A stretch of DNA of 64,000 nucleotides, from the NCBI GenBank assembly GCA_024639165.1, contig JAHEIX010000001.1:53004-117003 (forward strand), given 5' to 3'. The DNA is from UBA7446 sp024639165. Its GTDB lineage: Bacteria; Bacteroidota; Bacteroidia; Flavobacteriales; Flavobacteriaceae. The notes under the pieces were generated by a model that searched no databases, was not told the origin of the DNA, and saw nothing but the letters and a program-made list of their open reading frames with translations. Both the position numbers and the translations under genes were made by a program. Below are positions 51,315 to 59,348 of the stretch, in pieces. Position 1 is the stretch's first letter, and each line of letters starts with the position of its first letter.

Positions 51315-51904
51315 GCTAAATATCCATAAATGGCAATGACTGTAAATATAAGGTATTGAATGGAGGTAAGAGCAAGTCCTTTATAAAGGTATAAGGGGAC
51401 TGATATGACATCACCAACAATCCAAAAAAGCCAATTTTCAATTTTTCTACGCGCCATTAACCACATCCCTACAAAAAATATAGCTGTGGTGCATGTATCT
51501 ACAACGGCCGTCCAAGAGGTCCACTTATCAGCCGACTGATATACTGCATAAACAAATAACAGAGTGGTTAAAAAAATCAGGGCTGAGGTCTTTTTTTCTA
51601 GTGCTGTGGTTCGTGATATAGGGGTAAAATCGTCATCTGTTTTTCGGGTCCATATGTACCAACCATAAATACTCATGACAAAATAGTAAGCGTTAATTAG
51701 CATATCTCCAAGTAATGCCCAGTTGTATAATAAATACACAAATATTCCTGTAGAAATAAGGCCTGTTGGAAACACCCAAATGTTATTCTGTTTGGCAAAC
51801 CAAACACTTAGAAACCCAAATATTACTGCAATAATTTCTAACGTAACATCTAGGGGTGCATATGTGGTATACTGGGCAAAAAGAATATCTATAAACTCTT
51901 GCAT
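51275..51904 (-). CDS. PnuC/PnuT family vitamin transporter
   Basis: A 209-residue membrane protein with seven helices and the family motifs WFAKQNNIWVFPTGLIS, MLINAYYFVMSIYGWYIW and a closing WIVGDVISVPLYLYKGLALTSIQY. PnuC-type channels carry nicotinamide riboside; the PnuT branch carries thiamine and in Bacteroidota is often found with riboswitch-controlled TonB receptors. Which branch this is cannot be settled by eye. It is coupled to the kinase gene and lies one base after the phosphopantetheinyl transferase gene. Confidence 0.9.
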   Translation of the reverse strand: MQEFIDILFAQYTTYAPLDVTLEIIAVIFGFLSVWFAKQNNIWVFPTGLISTGIFVYLLYNWALLGDMLINAYYFVMSIYGWYIWTRKTDDDFTPISRTTALEKKTSALIFLTTLLFVYAVYQSADKWTSWTAVVDTCTTAIFFVGMWLMARRKIENWLFWIVGDVISVPLYLYKGLALTSIQYLIFTVIAIYGYLAWKKALSNTQAAV

Positions 51905-51905
51905 A

Positions 51906-52520
51906 TCAGCTTGTTTTAAGGGCTACTGCACAAGAAAATTGGTGCCAATGATAAATCCAGTTTTTTAACTCAACTATCCCCTCTTCTGTGTGTACCACTG
52001 CAACAGGATGTTCACAATCCATTTTGGTAGTTCTAATATGATGCAGAAAGCTCAGCCCTTTTTTGCCAAATGCCTTGTAGGCGGCTTCTTTTATGCACCA
52101 TTGTGTGGTCCTAAAACGGTCTGATTCGTTTAACATACGCTCAGAACTATGCAAGAACTTAGGTGCTATACGCTGTACTTTGGGTCGCTCTTTTTCAATA
52201 TCAACACCAAGAGGATTGTCACCCACAGCTATTGCAGCAAAATTATGAGAATGGGTAATGGATATAAACTTCCCATCAGCTAAATGCGGTTTTCCAAAAA
52301 CATCATAATGCAATGCGGCAGGGGTGTATCCTAGTGCCTTTAATAAGTGCCTAATGCTTAAAAACCCTTTTCGGTGTACGCTGGATTTCATAGCCTCTAA
52401 CCTGTTGATACACATGTCAGTAAGTACAATATCTTGGCGTAACCTATTTTCTGTTTCGTCTATTTGCCACACCAAAAAACGGGTATTATGAGAAATCTTG
52501 TCCTTTTTGTAAATGGGCAT
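51906..52520 (-). CDS. 4'-phosphopantetheinyl transferase (Sfp/AcpS superfamily)
   Basis: Transfers phosphopantetheine from CoA to a carrier protein. Superfamily motifs: FISITHSHNFAAIAV, GVDIEKERPKV (Mg2+-binding) and WCIKEAAYKAFGKKGLSF. At 204 residues it is of the Sfp-like two-domain type. It may act on the fatty-acid ACP or on a secondary carrier such as that of flexirubin-type pigments. First gene of the minus-strand unit with pnuC. Confidence 0.92.
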   Translation of the reverse strand: MPIYKKDKISHNTRFLVWQIDETENRLRQDIVLTDMCINRLEAMKSSVHRKGFLSIRHLLKALGYTPAALHYDVFGKPHLADGKFISITHSHNFAAIAVGDNPLGVDIEKERPKVQRIAPKFLHSSERMLNESDRFRTTQWCIKEAAYKAFGKKGLSFLHHIRTTKMDCEHPVAVVHTEEGIVELKNWIYHWHQFSCAVALKTS

Positions 52521-52537
52521 GATATGTTGTAAATTTG
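52506..52537 (+). promoter_or_regulatory. Promoter of ahcY
   Basis: TTTG at 52506-52509, 20 bases, then a perfect TAAATTTG at 52530-52537. Transcription would begin near 52543, close to an alternative TTG start at 52546, so it supports the ATG at 52570. Confidence 0.75.
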
Positions 52538-52556
52538 CTGGCTAATTGCTAGAAAT

Positions 52557-52585
52557 CAAATATACAACTATGGACACGAAAACAA
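52557..52585 (-). promoter_or_regulatory. Promoter of the phosphopantetheinyl transferase gene
   Basis: Minus strand: TTG, 18 bases, then a perfect TATATTTG. It overlaps the ahcY leader and first codons, so the two divergent promoters cross over each other. Confidence 0.6.
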
Positions 52586-53886
52586 CTACTTACGTGCCTT
52601 ACAAAGTCAAAGATATTTCTTTGGCAGACTGGGGAAGAAAAGAAATTGAACTTGCCGAGGCAGAAATGCCTGGTCTTATGGCATTACGTGAAGAATATGG
52701 AGCTGAGCAACCTTTAAAAGGTTCTCGCATCGCAGGATGTTTACACATGACCATTCAAACAGCTGTGCTAATTGAAACGCTTACGGCACTAGGTGCCGAA
52801 GTAACATGGAGTTCGTGTAATATATTTTCTACTCAAGACCACGCTGCTGCTGCTATTGCTGCGGCTGGTATTCCCGTCTATGCGTGGAAAGGCATGAGTG
52901 AAGAAGAATTTAATTGGTGTATTGAACAAACGATATTTTTTGGTGAAGACCGCAAACCCTTAAACCTAATTTTGGATGATGGTGGTGATCTAACCAATAT
53001 GATTCTTGATGAATTTCCAGAACTTGCCACAGGTATTAAAGGACTTTCAGAAGAAACCACTACGGGTGTTCACCGCTTGTATGAGCGTATGCAAAATGGC
53101 ACGCTACCATTACCTGCCATTAACGTAAATGATTCGGTTACTAAATCAAAATTTGACAACAAATACGGTTGTAAAGAATCAGCTGTGGATGCAGTACGCA
53201 GAGCAACTGATATCATGTTGGCTGGAAAGCGTGTAGTTGTTGCAGGTTACGGCGATGTAGGCAAGGGTACCGTTGCCTCTTTCCAAGGTGCTGGTGCTAT
53301 CGTTACGGTTACTGAAATTGATCCGATTTGTGCACTTCAAGCGTCTATGGACGGTTTTGAAGTAAAAAAATTAGACACGGTCATCGGAAACGCAGACATT
53401 ATAGTAACAGCAACAGGTAACAAAGACATTGTCGCTGAGCGTCATTTCCGTGCCATGAAAGACAAAGCCATTGTATGTAATATTGGTCACTTTGATAACG
53501 AAATTGACATGGCTTGGTTAAACGGAAACTACGGCGAAAGCAAAGTTGAAATTAAACCACAAGTGGACAAATACACTGTCGAAGGTAAAGATATTATTGT
53601 ACTAGCTGAGGGAAGGTTAGTAAACCTAGGATGTGCTACGGGCCACCCTAGTTTTGTAATGAGCAACTCGTTTACCAACCAAACTTTGGCACAAATAGAG
53701 CTTTGGAAAAATGCGGATAGTTACGAAAACAAGGTATATATGTTACCTAAACACTTGGACGAAAAAGTAGCGCGTTTACACCTAGATAAGTTAGGTGTTG
53801 AACTTGAAGAGCTAGACAAAGACCAAGCGGATTATATTAGTGTACCTGTACAAGGACCTTATAAACCCGAGTACTACCGCTACTAA
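52570..53886 (+). CDS. ahcY: Adenosylhomocysteinase
   Basis: Splits S-adenosylhomocysteine into adenosine and homocysteine and so relieves inhibition of methyltransferases. Motifs: SRIAGCLHMTIQTAVLIE, SSCNIFSTQDHAAAAIA, the NAD-binding VVVAGYGDVGKGTVASFQGAGA, and the C-terminal PYKPEYYRY. Length 438 from the ATG at 52570 (MDTKTTTYVPYK). A single-gene unit with its own promoter and terminator. Confidence 0.98.
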   Translation: MDTKTTTYVPYKVKDISLADWGRKEIELAEAEMPGLMALREEYGAEQPLKGSRIAGCLHMTIQTAVLIETLTALGAEVTWSSCNIFSTQDHAAAAIAAAGIPVYAWKGMSEEEFNWCIEQTIFFGEDRKPLNLILDDGGDLTNMILDEFPELATGIKGLSEETTTGVHRLYERMQNGTLPLPAINVNDSVTKSKFDNKYGCKESAVDAVRRATDIMLAGKRVVVAGYGDVGKGTVASFQGAGAIVTVTEIDPICALQASMDGFEVKKLDTVIGNADIIVTATGNKDIVAERHFRAMKDKAIVCNIGHFDNEIDMAWLNGNYGESKVEIKPQVDKYTVEGKDIIVLAEGRLVNLGCATGHPSFVMSNSFTNQTLAQIELWKNADSYENKVYMLPKHLDEKVARLHLDKLGVELEELDKDQADYISVPVQGPYKPEYYRY

Positions 53887-53909
53887 AACAGCAATCAAGT
53901 AATGTATTT

Positions 53910-53937
53910 AAAACCGAGGCTAATGTCTCGGTTTTTT
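53910..53937 (+). terminator. Intrinsic terminator of ahcY
   Basis: Perfect 9-bp stem AAAACCGAG / CTCGGTTTT with an 8-base loop, followed by more T residues. Confidence 0.9.
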
Positions 53938-53967
53938 TATTTGTCGTCTTCAAGAACGCTTATTGTC

Positions 53968-53991
53968 AAATCGCTTGGCTTAAAGCGATTT
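53968..53991. other. Perfect hairpin between two terminators
   Basis: AAATCGCTT / AAGCGATTT with a 6-base loop (GGCTTA), 9 bp. No T-run on either side, so it is not a standard terminator. It lies in the 172-base gap between convergent ahcY and rpmA. Confidence 0.5.
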
Positions 53992-54003
53992 AGATGTGGT
54001 GGC

Positions 54004-54034
54004 TAACAAAAAACCCCGCCAATGGCAGGGTTTT
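54004..54034 (-). terminator. Intrinsic terminator of the rplU-rpmA operon
   Basis: Minus strand stem AAAACCCTGCC / GGCGGGGTTTT with one mismatch and loop ATT, followed by TTTG. It lies 25 bases past the rpmA stop. Confidence 0.85.
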
Positions 54035-54058
54035 GTTTTTTTTGTTGTTGTTTACTGT

Positions 54059-54319
54059 TTATTCCTGTACAGGATCAATAGAAACGTACGAGCGATTGTT
54101 TTTCTTCTTAGTAAAACGCACAACACCGTCCACTCTAGCGTGAAGTGTGTGGTCTTTACCTAAATATACGTTATCTCCTGGGTGATGTGCCGTACCGCGT
54201 TGACGAACAATAATGTTCCCAGCGATGGCATGTTGTCCACCAAATATCTTAACGCCTAAACGTTTCGATTCCGATTCTCTACCGTTCTTGGAACTACCTA
54301 CTCCTTTTTTGTGTGCCAT
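54059..54319 (-). CDS. rpmA: 50S ribosomal protein L27
   Basis: MAHKKGVGSSKNGRESESKRLG opens the protein, the mature bacterial L27 N-terminus that reaches toward the peptidyl-transferase centre, without the cleaved extension seen in Firmicutes. Then GGQHAIAGNIIVRQRGTAHHPG. Length 86. It lies 11 bases after rplU, the universal pairing. Confidence 0.98.
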   Translation of the reverse strand: MAHKKGVGSSKNGRESESKRLGVKIFGGQHAIAGNIIVRQRGTAHHPGDNVYLGKDHTLHARVDGVVRFTKKKNNRSYVSIDPVQE

Positions 54320-54330
54320 GGCTTAATCTT

Positions 54331-54858
54331 TTATTTTTTTGCTTCAAGTGCCGCAATCAATTCGGCTTTTTTCATAGATGAAATTCCCGCAACGCCTGCT
54401 GCCTTGGCTAGCTCCTTTAACTCAGCTACTGTTTTTGAAGAAAAATCAGCAGCTACTTTAGGGGCAGCTTTTTTTACAGCCTTTGGTGCTTCTGCTTTGG
54501 CTTTTGGTGCTTCCGCTTTGGCCTTTGGTGCAGCCTTTTTGGCTTTACCAACTCCAACAGACTCGATAACAATTTCTGTCAACGATTGGCGGTGACCGTT
54601 TTTAACACGGTATCCTTTGCGGCGTTTCTTTTTGAATACTATTACTTTGTCATCCTTAAGGTGACGAACCACTTTTGCTTCTACTGAAGCATTGGCAACA
54701 GCCGGGGCGCCTACGGTAACCTTGTCTCCGTCAGCCAACATAAAGACTTGGTCAAAAGAAACCTTATCTCCTGTTTTGGCGTCCAAACGGTGTACAAATA
54801 CCTTCTGGTCTTTTGCAACTTTAAATTGCTGCCCTGCTATATCTACGATTGCAAACAT
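54331..54858 (-). CDS. rplU: 50S ribosomal protein L21 with C-terminal SAP/Rho-N-like extension
   Basis: Residues 1-103 are a normal L21 (MFAIVDIAGQQFKVAKDQKV ... KKKRRKGYRVKNGHRQSLTEI). Then comes an Ala/Lys/Pro-rich linker (about 105-138, with tandem KAEAPKA units) and a small helical module at 139-174 (TVAELKELAKAAGVAGISSM then KKAELIAALE) that looks like the SAP or Rho N-terminal nucleic-acid-binding motif. The total of 175 is about 70 residues more than E. coli L21. Such tails occur in several flavobacteria; their role is unknown. Confidence 0.96.
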   Translation of the reverse strand: MFAIVDIAGQQFKVAKDQKVFVHRLDAKTGDKVSFDQVFMLADGDKVTVGAPAVANASVEAKVVRHLKDDKVIVFKKKRRKGYRVKNGHRQSLTEIVIESVGVGKAKKAAPKAKAEAPKAKAEAPKAVKKAAPKVAADFSSKTVAELKELAKAAGVAGISSMKKAELIAALEAKK

Positions 54859-54873
54859 ATCTTTTGTTTTAAA

Positions 54874-54925
54874 CGCTTCTTATTAAAGCGGGGGCAAATA
54901 TACAATCTTGTATTGTATCAGGCAA
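54874..54925 (-). promoter_or_regulatory. Promoter and leader hairpin of rplU-rpmA
   Basis: Minus strand: TTG (54923-54925), 20 bases, perfect TATATTTG (54895-54902). The short leader then forms a 5-bp hairpin CGCTT/AAGCG (54874-54890), 15 bases before the ATG, a possible feedback site. Confidence 0.6.
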
Positions 54926-55011
54926 TATTTTTATGCGGTATCATTACTTTTAGCTAATTATAAATAATTCTTTCAAATTAATTACCTTTATGGGCTAACA
55001 TCTTTTCAATC

Positions 55012-56328
55012 ATGAAACATCTATTATCCTTAATTGTACTATTTGTTATGGGCTTTGCAAGTGCCCAATCCGTTTCTTTTGAAGAATACGATTTATCAAA
55101 TGGCCTACATGTGATACTGCACCAAGACAACACTGCCCCTGTTGTAACTACTTCTGTTATGTACCATGTTGGCGCCAAAGACGAACAACCTGACCGCACA
55201 GGGTTTGCGCATTTTTTTGAGCACCTGCTTTTTGAAGGTACAAAAAATATTGAAAACGGCGCATGGTTCTCTATAGTAACCGAAAATGGGGGGTCAAATA
55301 ACGCCAATACCACAGACGATCGTACCTATTATTACGAAGTCTTTCCTTCAAACAACCTAGAGCTTGGCCTCTGGATGGAATCTGAACGTATGCTACACCC
55401 CATTATCGAACAAGATGGTGTTGATACTCAAAACGAAGTGGTAAAAGAAGAAAAGCGATTACGTGTTGACAATCAGCCTTACGGCAAGTTTTTAGAAAAC
55501 GTAAAGAAGCACCTGTTTTCCAAACATCCCTATCGCTGGACCACCATTGGCGAGATGGAACACCTAGATTCCGCTACACTTGACGAATTTTTAGCATTCA
55601 ATAAAAAATTCTACGTGCCCAACAATGCCGTTTTAGTTATAGCTGGAGATATTGACATGGATAAAACTAAAGAAATGGTTCAAAACTATTTTGGAACCAT
55701 TCCAAGAGGAAAAGACATTGAAAGAGTTTCGATAAAGGAAGATCCAATTCAAGAAGCCTTAAAAGCGGAGGCTTTTGATAGCAACATTCAAATTCCTGCC
55801 ATCATTACGGCCTATCGCACGCCCTCTTTTAAAAGTAGAGAATCACGTGTTTTAGACATGATTTCTACATATTTGAGCGATGGCCCAAGTTCCAAACTCT
55901 ACAAACGTTTGGTCGATGAAAAGAAAATGGCGCTCCAGTCGGGAGCAATAAACATTGCCCAAGAAGATTATGGTATGTATGTGATTTTCGGCTTACCGCA
56001 AGGAGACTTTAAGCTAACGGACCTGATAACAGAAATGGACGATGAAATCGCTATACTAAAAGAGAAGCTTATTTCAGAGCGTGATTACCAAAAACTACTC
56101 AACAAATTTGAAAACGGATTTGTAAGCTCAAATGCTTCCGTTGAGGGAATTGCCAATTCACTTGCCCGATACTATATGTTATTTGGAGACACTAATTTAA
56201 TCAATAGCGAAATTGACATATACCGCTCCATTACTCGTGAAGAAATCAGAGAAGTAGCCAACAAATATTTGAATACAAATCAACGCTTGGTACTTGAATA
56301 CTTACCAGAAGAAGAAGCCGCTAACTAA
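55012..56328 (+). CDS. M16 family zinc peptidase, catalytic subunit
   Basis: Pitrilysin-family protease of 438 residues with a signal peptide (LLSLIVLFVMGFASAQ). The inverted zinc motif HXXEH is present in FAHFFEHLLFEGTKN, and the downstream Glu in NEVVKEEKRLRVDNQP. It pairs with the following gene, whose product lacks the zinc site. This resembles the alpha/beta pair of mitochondrial processing peptidase and bacterial heterodimeric M16B enzymes. It should act in the periplasm on peptides. Confidence 0.95.
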   Translation: MKHLLSLIVLFVMGFASAQSVSFEEYDLSNGLHVILHQDNTAPVVTTSVMYHVGAKDEQPDRTGFAHFFEHLLFEGTKNIENGAWFSIVTENGGSNNANTTDDRTYYYEVFPSNNLELGLWMESERMLHPIIEQDGVDTQNEVVKEEKRLRVDNQPYGKFLENVKKHLFSKHPYRWTTIGEMEHLDSATLDEFLAFNKKFYVPNNAVLVIAGDIDMDKTKEMVQNYFGTIPRGKDIERVSIKEDPIQEALKAEAFDSNIQIPAIITAYRTPSFKSRESRVLDMISTYLSDGPSSKLYKRLVDEKKMALQSGAINIAQEDYGMYVIFGLPQGDFKLTDLITEMDDEIAILKEKLISERDYQKLLNKFENGFVSSNASVEGIANSLARYYMLFGDTNLINSEIDIYRSITREEIREVANKYLNTNQRLVLEYLPEEEAAN

Positions 56329-56338
56329 ACCCATTGTC

Positions 56339-58387
56339 ATGAAAAAATTACTCGTATTATTTACATTATTACTGGCGTTCTCTGCAGTTGGTCAAATTGA
56401 CCGAAGCAAACAGCCCGTTCCTGGTCCAGCCCCTACCATTCAAGTTAAAGAGCCACAACAATACACCCTAAAAAATGGCTTAACCGTGATGTTGGTTGAA
56501 AACAGAAAACTCCCGCAAGTAAGCGCAAGCTTAACTTTGGACAATCCACCCATCTTAGAGGGAATTAAAGCAGGTTTAAGCGACCTAACTGGAAGCTTGC
56601 TAGGAAAAGGTTCTAAAAAAATAGCTAAGAATGATTTCTATGATGAAGTAGATTTCATGGGGGCTAACATCAACATCAGCTCGTCTGGTGCATTTGCCCA
56701 ATCCTTGACACGCTATTTTGAAAGAACTTTCCAGATGATGGCCGACGCAGCCATAAATCCTAACTTTACTGAGGAAGAATTTACAAAAGAGCGTGACTTA
56801 ATCATTGATGCATTAAAGTCATCTGAAAAGGATGTTACCACTGCAGCTAGACGTGTTGAAAGACTATTGGCGTACGGAGGAAATCACCCTTACGGAGAAT
56901 ACACAACACCTGGTACCATCAATAATATCAAGTTAGCAGATATTCAGCGGTTTTACGATTTCAGGTTTAGACCCAATAATGCTTATTTGGTTATTGTTGG
57001 TGATATTAATATAGAAACCGTTCGTCCACTTGTTAAAAAGTATTTTGGGAAATGGAAGCCTAATCCTGTTGCTTCAAGTCCGATCCCTGAAGTAAATAAT
57101 GCTTACAGCACACAAATAGATTTTGTGAATATGCCTAATGCTGTTCAATCAGAAGTTGTGGTTCAAAGTACTGTAAACCTAGCCAAAAAAGACCCAGCAT
57201 ATTTTGCGGTATTGATGGCAAACTCCATACTTGGTGGTGGAGGTGAAGCGCGTTTATTTCTAAATCTACGCGAAGACAAAGGATATACCTATGGTGCATA
57301 CTCAAGCATTGGAAACAACAAGCGCACCGCAGCACGTTTTCGCGCATCTGCAAGCGTAAGAAACGAGGTCACAGATAGCGCTGTCGTTGAACTATTGAAT
57401 GAAGTGAAGCGCATACGCACTGACTTGGTTACGGATAGTGAATTAAAAAAGGCAAAGGCTAAGTATGTGGGAAGTTTTGTTCGTTCTTTAGAAAGACCTT
57501 CGACTATTGCACAATTTGCGCTAGATATTGCAACTGAAGACCTTGACAAAGACTTTTATAAAACTTATTTAGATAAAATTAATGCCGTTACTGCTGAAGA
57601 TGTTAGAAACGTAGCACAACAATACTTTAATGTAGACCAAGCAAGAGTAGTTGTAACAGGCAAGGGTGTTGATGTTCTTGACAATCTTGAGAAGGTAGAT
57701 TTTAACGGAAAGCGACTTCCCGTTAACTATTACGACAAATATGGCATGTCTATTGAACGCCCAAGAAAAATTGCTGTTGCAGATGGTGTTACGGCGGCAA
57801 GTATTTTAGCTAATCATATCGACAAGACAGGTGTCAATACGTTGAGTGACCTGAAAGAGATTAAGCTGATATACAAAGGAACTTTTATGCAAATGGACAT
57901 TAAGGTTGAAGAAACCTATTCCGCAAACAACCAAAAACAAGTCATTTCAGTTGGTGGAAACGCCATGATGACGAGTGTTGTAGGAGATCAAGGTGCCTTT
58001 ATGAAGCAGGGACCAAATAAAATGGATTTACCCAAACTGATTTATGACGATCTTAAAAAATCTTTAGGTGTTGTGCCAGAAATCGGCTTGCTTGCAAGCG
58101 GTGAGGCTGTTTTAGAGGGAATAGAAAACGTGAATGACACTGAAGTTTATGTGGTTAAAGTGCCTGGAGTTGGGGTTAGTTATACCAACTACTACAGCAA
58201 AGAAACAGGCTTGAAGATCAAAGAATCTACAATGGTAAACTTCAATGGACAGATGCAAACAAACAACACAGATTATTCTAATTATAAAGAAATTTCAGGC
58301 TTAGTATTGCCCAGTGAGAAAAGCTTTAATTTAGGAGGACAGGAAATTTCTCTAACTCTAGAAGAAGCTGTTGTCAATCCAAACTAG
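56339..58387 (+). CDS. M16 family peptidase, non-catalytic subunit with extra C-terminal domain
   Basis: A 682-residue secreted protein (signal KLLVLFTLLLAFSAVGQ). The M16 fold is evident (YTLKNGLTVMLVENRKLPQV; LREDKGYTYGAYSSIG with the substrate-binding R/Y pair), but at the HXXEH position it reads GLSDLTGSLLGKG, so it cannot bind zinc. The last ~200 residues are an added domain with an outer-membrane or lipid-carrier look, unknown to me. The ATG at 56339, ten bases past the partner's stop, is chosen over a frame overlapping it. Confidence 0.93.
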   Translation: MKKLLVLFTLLLAFSAVGQIDRSKQPVPGPAPTIQVKEPQQYTLKNGLTVMLVENRKLPQVSASLTLDNPPILEGIKAGLSDLTGSLLGKGSKKIAKNDFYDEVDFMGANINISSSGAFAQSLTRYFERTFQMMADAAINPNFTEEEFTKERDLIIDALKSSEKDVTTAARRVERLLAYGGNHPYGEYTTPGTINNIKLADIQRFYDFRFRPNNAYLVIVGDINIETVRPLVKKYFGKWKPNPVASSPIPEVNNAYSTQIDFVNMPNAVQSEVVVQSTVNLAKKDPAYFAVLMANSILGGGGEARLFLNLREDKGYTYGAYSSIGNNKRTAARFRASASVRNEVTDSAVVELLNEVKRIRTDLVTDSELKKAKAKYVGSFVRSLERPSTIAQFALDIATEDLDKDFYKTYLDKINAVTAEDVRNVAQQYFNVDQARVVVTGKGVDVLDNLEKVDFNGKRLPVNYYDKYGMSIERPRKIAVADGVTAASILANHIDKTGVNTLSDLKEIKLIYKGTFMQMDIKVEETYSANNQKQVISVGGNAMMTSVVGDQGAFMKQGPNKMDLPKLIYDDLKKSLGVVPEIGLLASGEAVLEGIENVNDTEVYVVKVPGVGVSYTNYYSKETGLKIKESTMVNFNGQMQTNNTDYSNYKEISGLVLPSEKSFNLGGQEISLTLEEAVVNPN

Positions 58388-58395
58388 ATAGTAAG

Positions 58396-59277
58396 TTACT
58401 TGTTTTTCTTGTGTGCTAAAGAAACGCCTACAAGTATTACCACAGTGGATAACAACTGGTAACTGCTTATTTTCTCCCCATCCAAGGTGCCCCAAAAAAG
58501 TGCAATTATAGGAAGGGTGTATGTTACCGACGACACAAAAACAGTAGATGCCATTTTTACAAATCGGTTGAACATCACTTTGGCTATTGCCGTACCAAAA
58601 AATGCAAGTGTAGCCACATAGCCTAAGCTCGTAATTACTTCAGGTTTTTGCAGCTTTTGAAATGAAAAGAAATCTGAAAAGAACAGCATGATCAATGCTG
58701 TAGGGAGAATAGCAATAAAATTTCCTAAGGTCATGGCCATTGGAGATACGGCTGACAACTTATGTTTGAGAAAATGAATATTGATTGCATAGCACATTGA
58801 TGCGCTTATGATAAGCAATACATAGCCAATGGGTTGATTGGGGTTGATTTGTGCTCCTCCCCAAACTAAACCTAAAGAACCTACAAATCCGAGTACAACT
58901 CCAAAATACTGACGCGCAAGCATACGAGTGGCAAAAAGCGTAATTCCCACCAGTACAGTAAATATTGGTGTTAACGAGTTCAAAATAGCCGCAACAGACG
59001 AGTCGATGTGCAACTGAGCAAAAGCAAAAAAGAAAGAAGGAAAAAAAGTACCTAAAAATCCTGTTATAATCAACCATTTCCAATGATATCGGCTTAACCC
59101 TGACAATGAGTTAAAGCCTAAAACAAGCAAGAAAACAGTACTGATAACAATGCGTGCACTTCCCAATTCAATGGGCGAAAGTCCAACGAGCCCACGCTTA
59201 ATAAGGATGTATGAACTTCCCCAAATCAATGAAAGTAAAAAAAGGTACAGCCATTTGTTTTCAGGGATTTTTATCAT
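58396..59277 (-). CDS. EamA/DMT superfamily transporter
   Basis: A 293-residue membrane protein with ten helices in two EamA repeats (WLYLFLLSLIWGSSYILIKRG opens the first; LGVSPM-like TLGNFIAILPTA opens the second). Members export amino acids or other metabolites; the substrate is unknown. Two ATGs are close (59283 and 59277); I use the inner one. Its stop is nine bases from that of the M16 partner. Confidence 0.9.
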   Translation of the reverse strand: MIKIPENKWLYLFLLSLIWGSSYILIKRGLVGLSPIELGSARIVISTVFLLVLGFNSLSGLSRYHWKWLIITGFLGTFFPSFFFAFAQLHIDSSVAAILNSLTPIFTVLVGITLFATRMLARQYFGVVLGFVGSLGLVWGGAQINPNQPIGYVLLIISASMCYAINIHFLKHKLSAVSPMAMTLGNFIAILPTALIMLFFSDFFSFQKLQKPEVITSLGYVATLAFFGTAIAKVMFNRFVKMASTVFVSSVTYTLPIIALFWGTLDGEKISSYQLLSTVVILVGVSLAHKKNK

Positions 59278-59324
59278 AGGCATGCAAAGCTGGGAAAAAA
59301 GGATGAAAAAATGGCTTTTTTTAC

Positions 59325-59332
59325 TACATTTG
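59325..59332 (+). promoter_or_regulatory. Candidate -7 box of the heavy-metal lipoprotein gene
   Basis: TACATTTG, perfect, 16 bases before the ATG; no clear -33 box. Confidence 0.45.
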
Positions 59333-59348
59333 ATTAAAACTTAATATT

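Noticed and set aside
52521..52569. SAH or SAM riboswitch before ahcY
   Set aside because: The leader after the predicted start site is under 30 bases and lacks any aptamer motif; a simple promoter explains the region.
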